A stretch of 6,198 bases of DNA from Moraxellaceae bacterium (GTDB lineage: Bacteria; Pseudomonadota; Gammaproteobacteria; Pseudomonadales; Ketobacteraceae), in NCBI GenBank assembly GCA_002402125.1, contig NVVG01000017.1:29231-35428 (forward strand). Direction: 5' to 3'. How positions within the stretch are numbered: position 1 is the stretch's first letter; every line of letters begins with the position of its first letter. The position numbers and the translations under genes are program-made. The notes below the pieces were generated by a model. The model ran no database searches, was not told the DNA's origin, and was given only the letters and a program-made list of their open reading frames with translations. Positions 5,760 through 6,198 of this stretch are shown here, one piece after another.

Positions 5760-6198
5760 CTAGTCATAAAAAAATCTGCATTGCTGGCTGTGAGTGTTGG
5801 AGATGATTGCATCTGCACGGTGGCGACCGATTGAACTGGGAATAAACCCGCTTGAAGCATCAGCCACCAGCGATAATTCGCTCCGGTGTTCCCTATATTT
5901 GATAAGTCACAGTCCTGAAAACCGCAAAAATAAAAGCTGTACGTATCGACAATCAAATTACCCACAAAAGGTACGATCAATGGCAGCCCGTAGGCGACCT
6001 GCACGCGCAGAATATTGGCTTCTTGTATGGTGGTCTGGCTAGCGGTACCCGGCGTATTAACGCGGTCAGATAGGTGGTCGTTCGGGATGATATTGCCGAA
6101 ATCCGTAAATGCTTCTTGGGTGGGGTTAACAATTCTTATCGCGACGATATTGTTCGCTAGGACAGCGTTTTGCATGCCGTCTCGAAGCTCGTTGAGAG
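5738..6198 (-). CDS. TadE-like pilus assembly protein, C-terminal part (5'-partial)
   Basis: The frame is open from the right edge through 152 codons to TGA at 5740-5738. The Met at 6175 is probably internal, since coding sequence (LNELRDG) continues upstream of it. From that Met, residues 31-34 read PNDH, 50-71 hold an [11 protein letters not shown] segment followed by [11 protein letters not shown], and 117-124 read VATVQMQS. This series resembles the C-terminal half of TadE-like proteins of Flp/Tad-type pilus loci in Gammaproteobacteria, as I remember them. The TadE domain with its N-terminal membrane helix would lie off the window. Two cysteines (84, 89) could form a disulphide in the periplasm. 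The last residues (about 139-145, RAVALLL) are encoded by the same DNA as the start of the dehydrogenase remnant, so the native C-terminus has probably been altered. Family assignment is by recalled motif similarity only. Confidence 0.65.
   Translation of the reverse strand, partial: LNELRDGMQNAVLANNIVAIRIVNPTQEAFTDFGNIIPNDHLSDRVNTPGTASQTTIQEANILRVQVAYGLPLIVPFVGNLIVDTYSFYFCGFQDCDLSNIGNTGANYRWWLMLQAGLFPVQSVATVQMQSSPTLTASNADFFMTRAVALLL

Noticed and set aside
5738..5800. Insertion-sequence end or attachment site at the TadE/dehydrogenase junction
   Set aside because: I found only a 6-bp imperfect context (CACAGC 5753-5758 and GCTGTG 5787-5792), no target duplication, no transposase or integrase in the window, so a mobile element is not supported.
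5794..6042. 82-codon plus-strand frame opposite the TadE-like gene
   Set aside because: The opposite strand carries a frame open to the window edge with recognisable family motifs; this frame has none.

Overview
The window reads as ordinary chromosomal DNA of a gammaproteobacterium, with five recognisable gene families, one unnamed but conserved one, and one clear rearrangement scar. The MFS-acyltransferase fusion resembles the Pseudomonas-type protein, and the PilU and YaiI/YqxD homologues are gammaproteobacterial in character. Base composition is moderate, about 42 to 48 % G+C in the rows I counted. A marine Cellvibrionales-like organism would fit, but that placement is inference; no rRNA or other marker is present.

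Layout, left to right. Positions 1-1128 (+) hold the 3' part of a gene for an acidic protein with three EF-hand-like calcium-binding loops; its start lies off the window. Positions 1231-3120 (+) encode a 629-residue fusion of an MFS (LplT-like) lysophospholipid transporter and a PlsC-type acyltransferase. Its leader contains a perfect 12-bp inverted repeat beside the ribosome binding site. Positions 3274-4533 (+) encode a PilU-type type IV pilus retraction ATPase with an unusual Pro/Ala-rich tail, and no pilT beside it. Positions 4676-5128 (+) encode a YaiI/YqxD (UPF0178, DUF188) protein behind a good sigma-70 promoter whose spacer contains a small dyad.

The remaining genes are on the minus strand. 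Positions 5149-5433 encode a small YceK-like lipoprotein, convergent with yaiI. Positions 5484-5759 are the C-terminal third of a short-chain dehydrogenase (HSD10-like) that has lost its Rossmann and catalytic parts. Positions 5738-6198 are the 3' end of a TadE-like pilus protein gene that continues off the right edge and runs directly into the dehydrogenase remnant.

The genes do not form one pathway. They look like independent housekeeping and envelope genes, each with its own intergenic gap of about 20 to 150 bp. Shared themes are envelope lipid repair (transporter-acyltransferase), type IV pili (PilU, TadE-like) and the outer membrane (lipoprotein). No gap exceeds 300 bases. I see no CRISPR array, tRNA, rRNA, insertion sequence or convincing intrinsic terminator. 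The part most worth checking is the TadE/dehydrogenase junction near 5740-5775; I do not see a clearly new multi-gene system.
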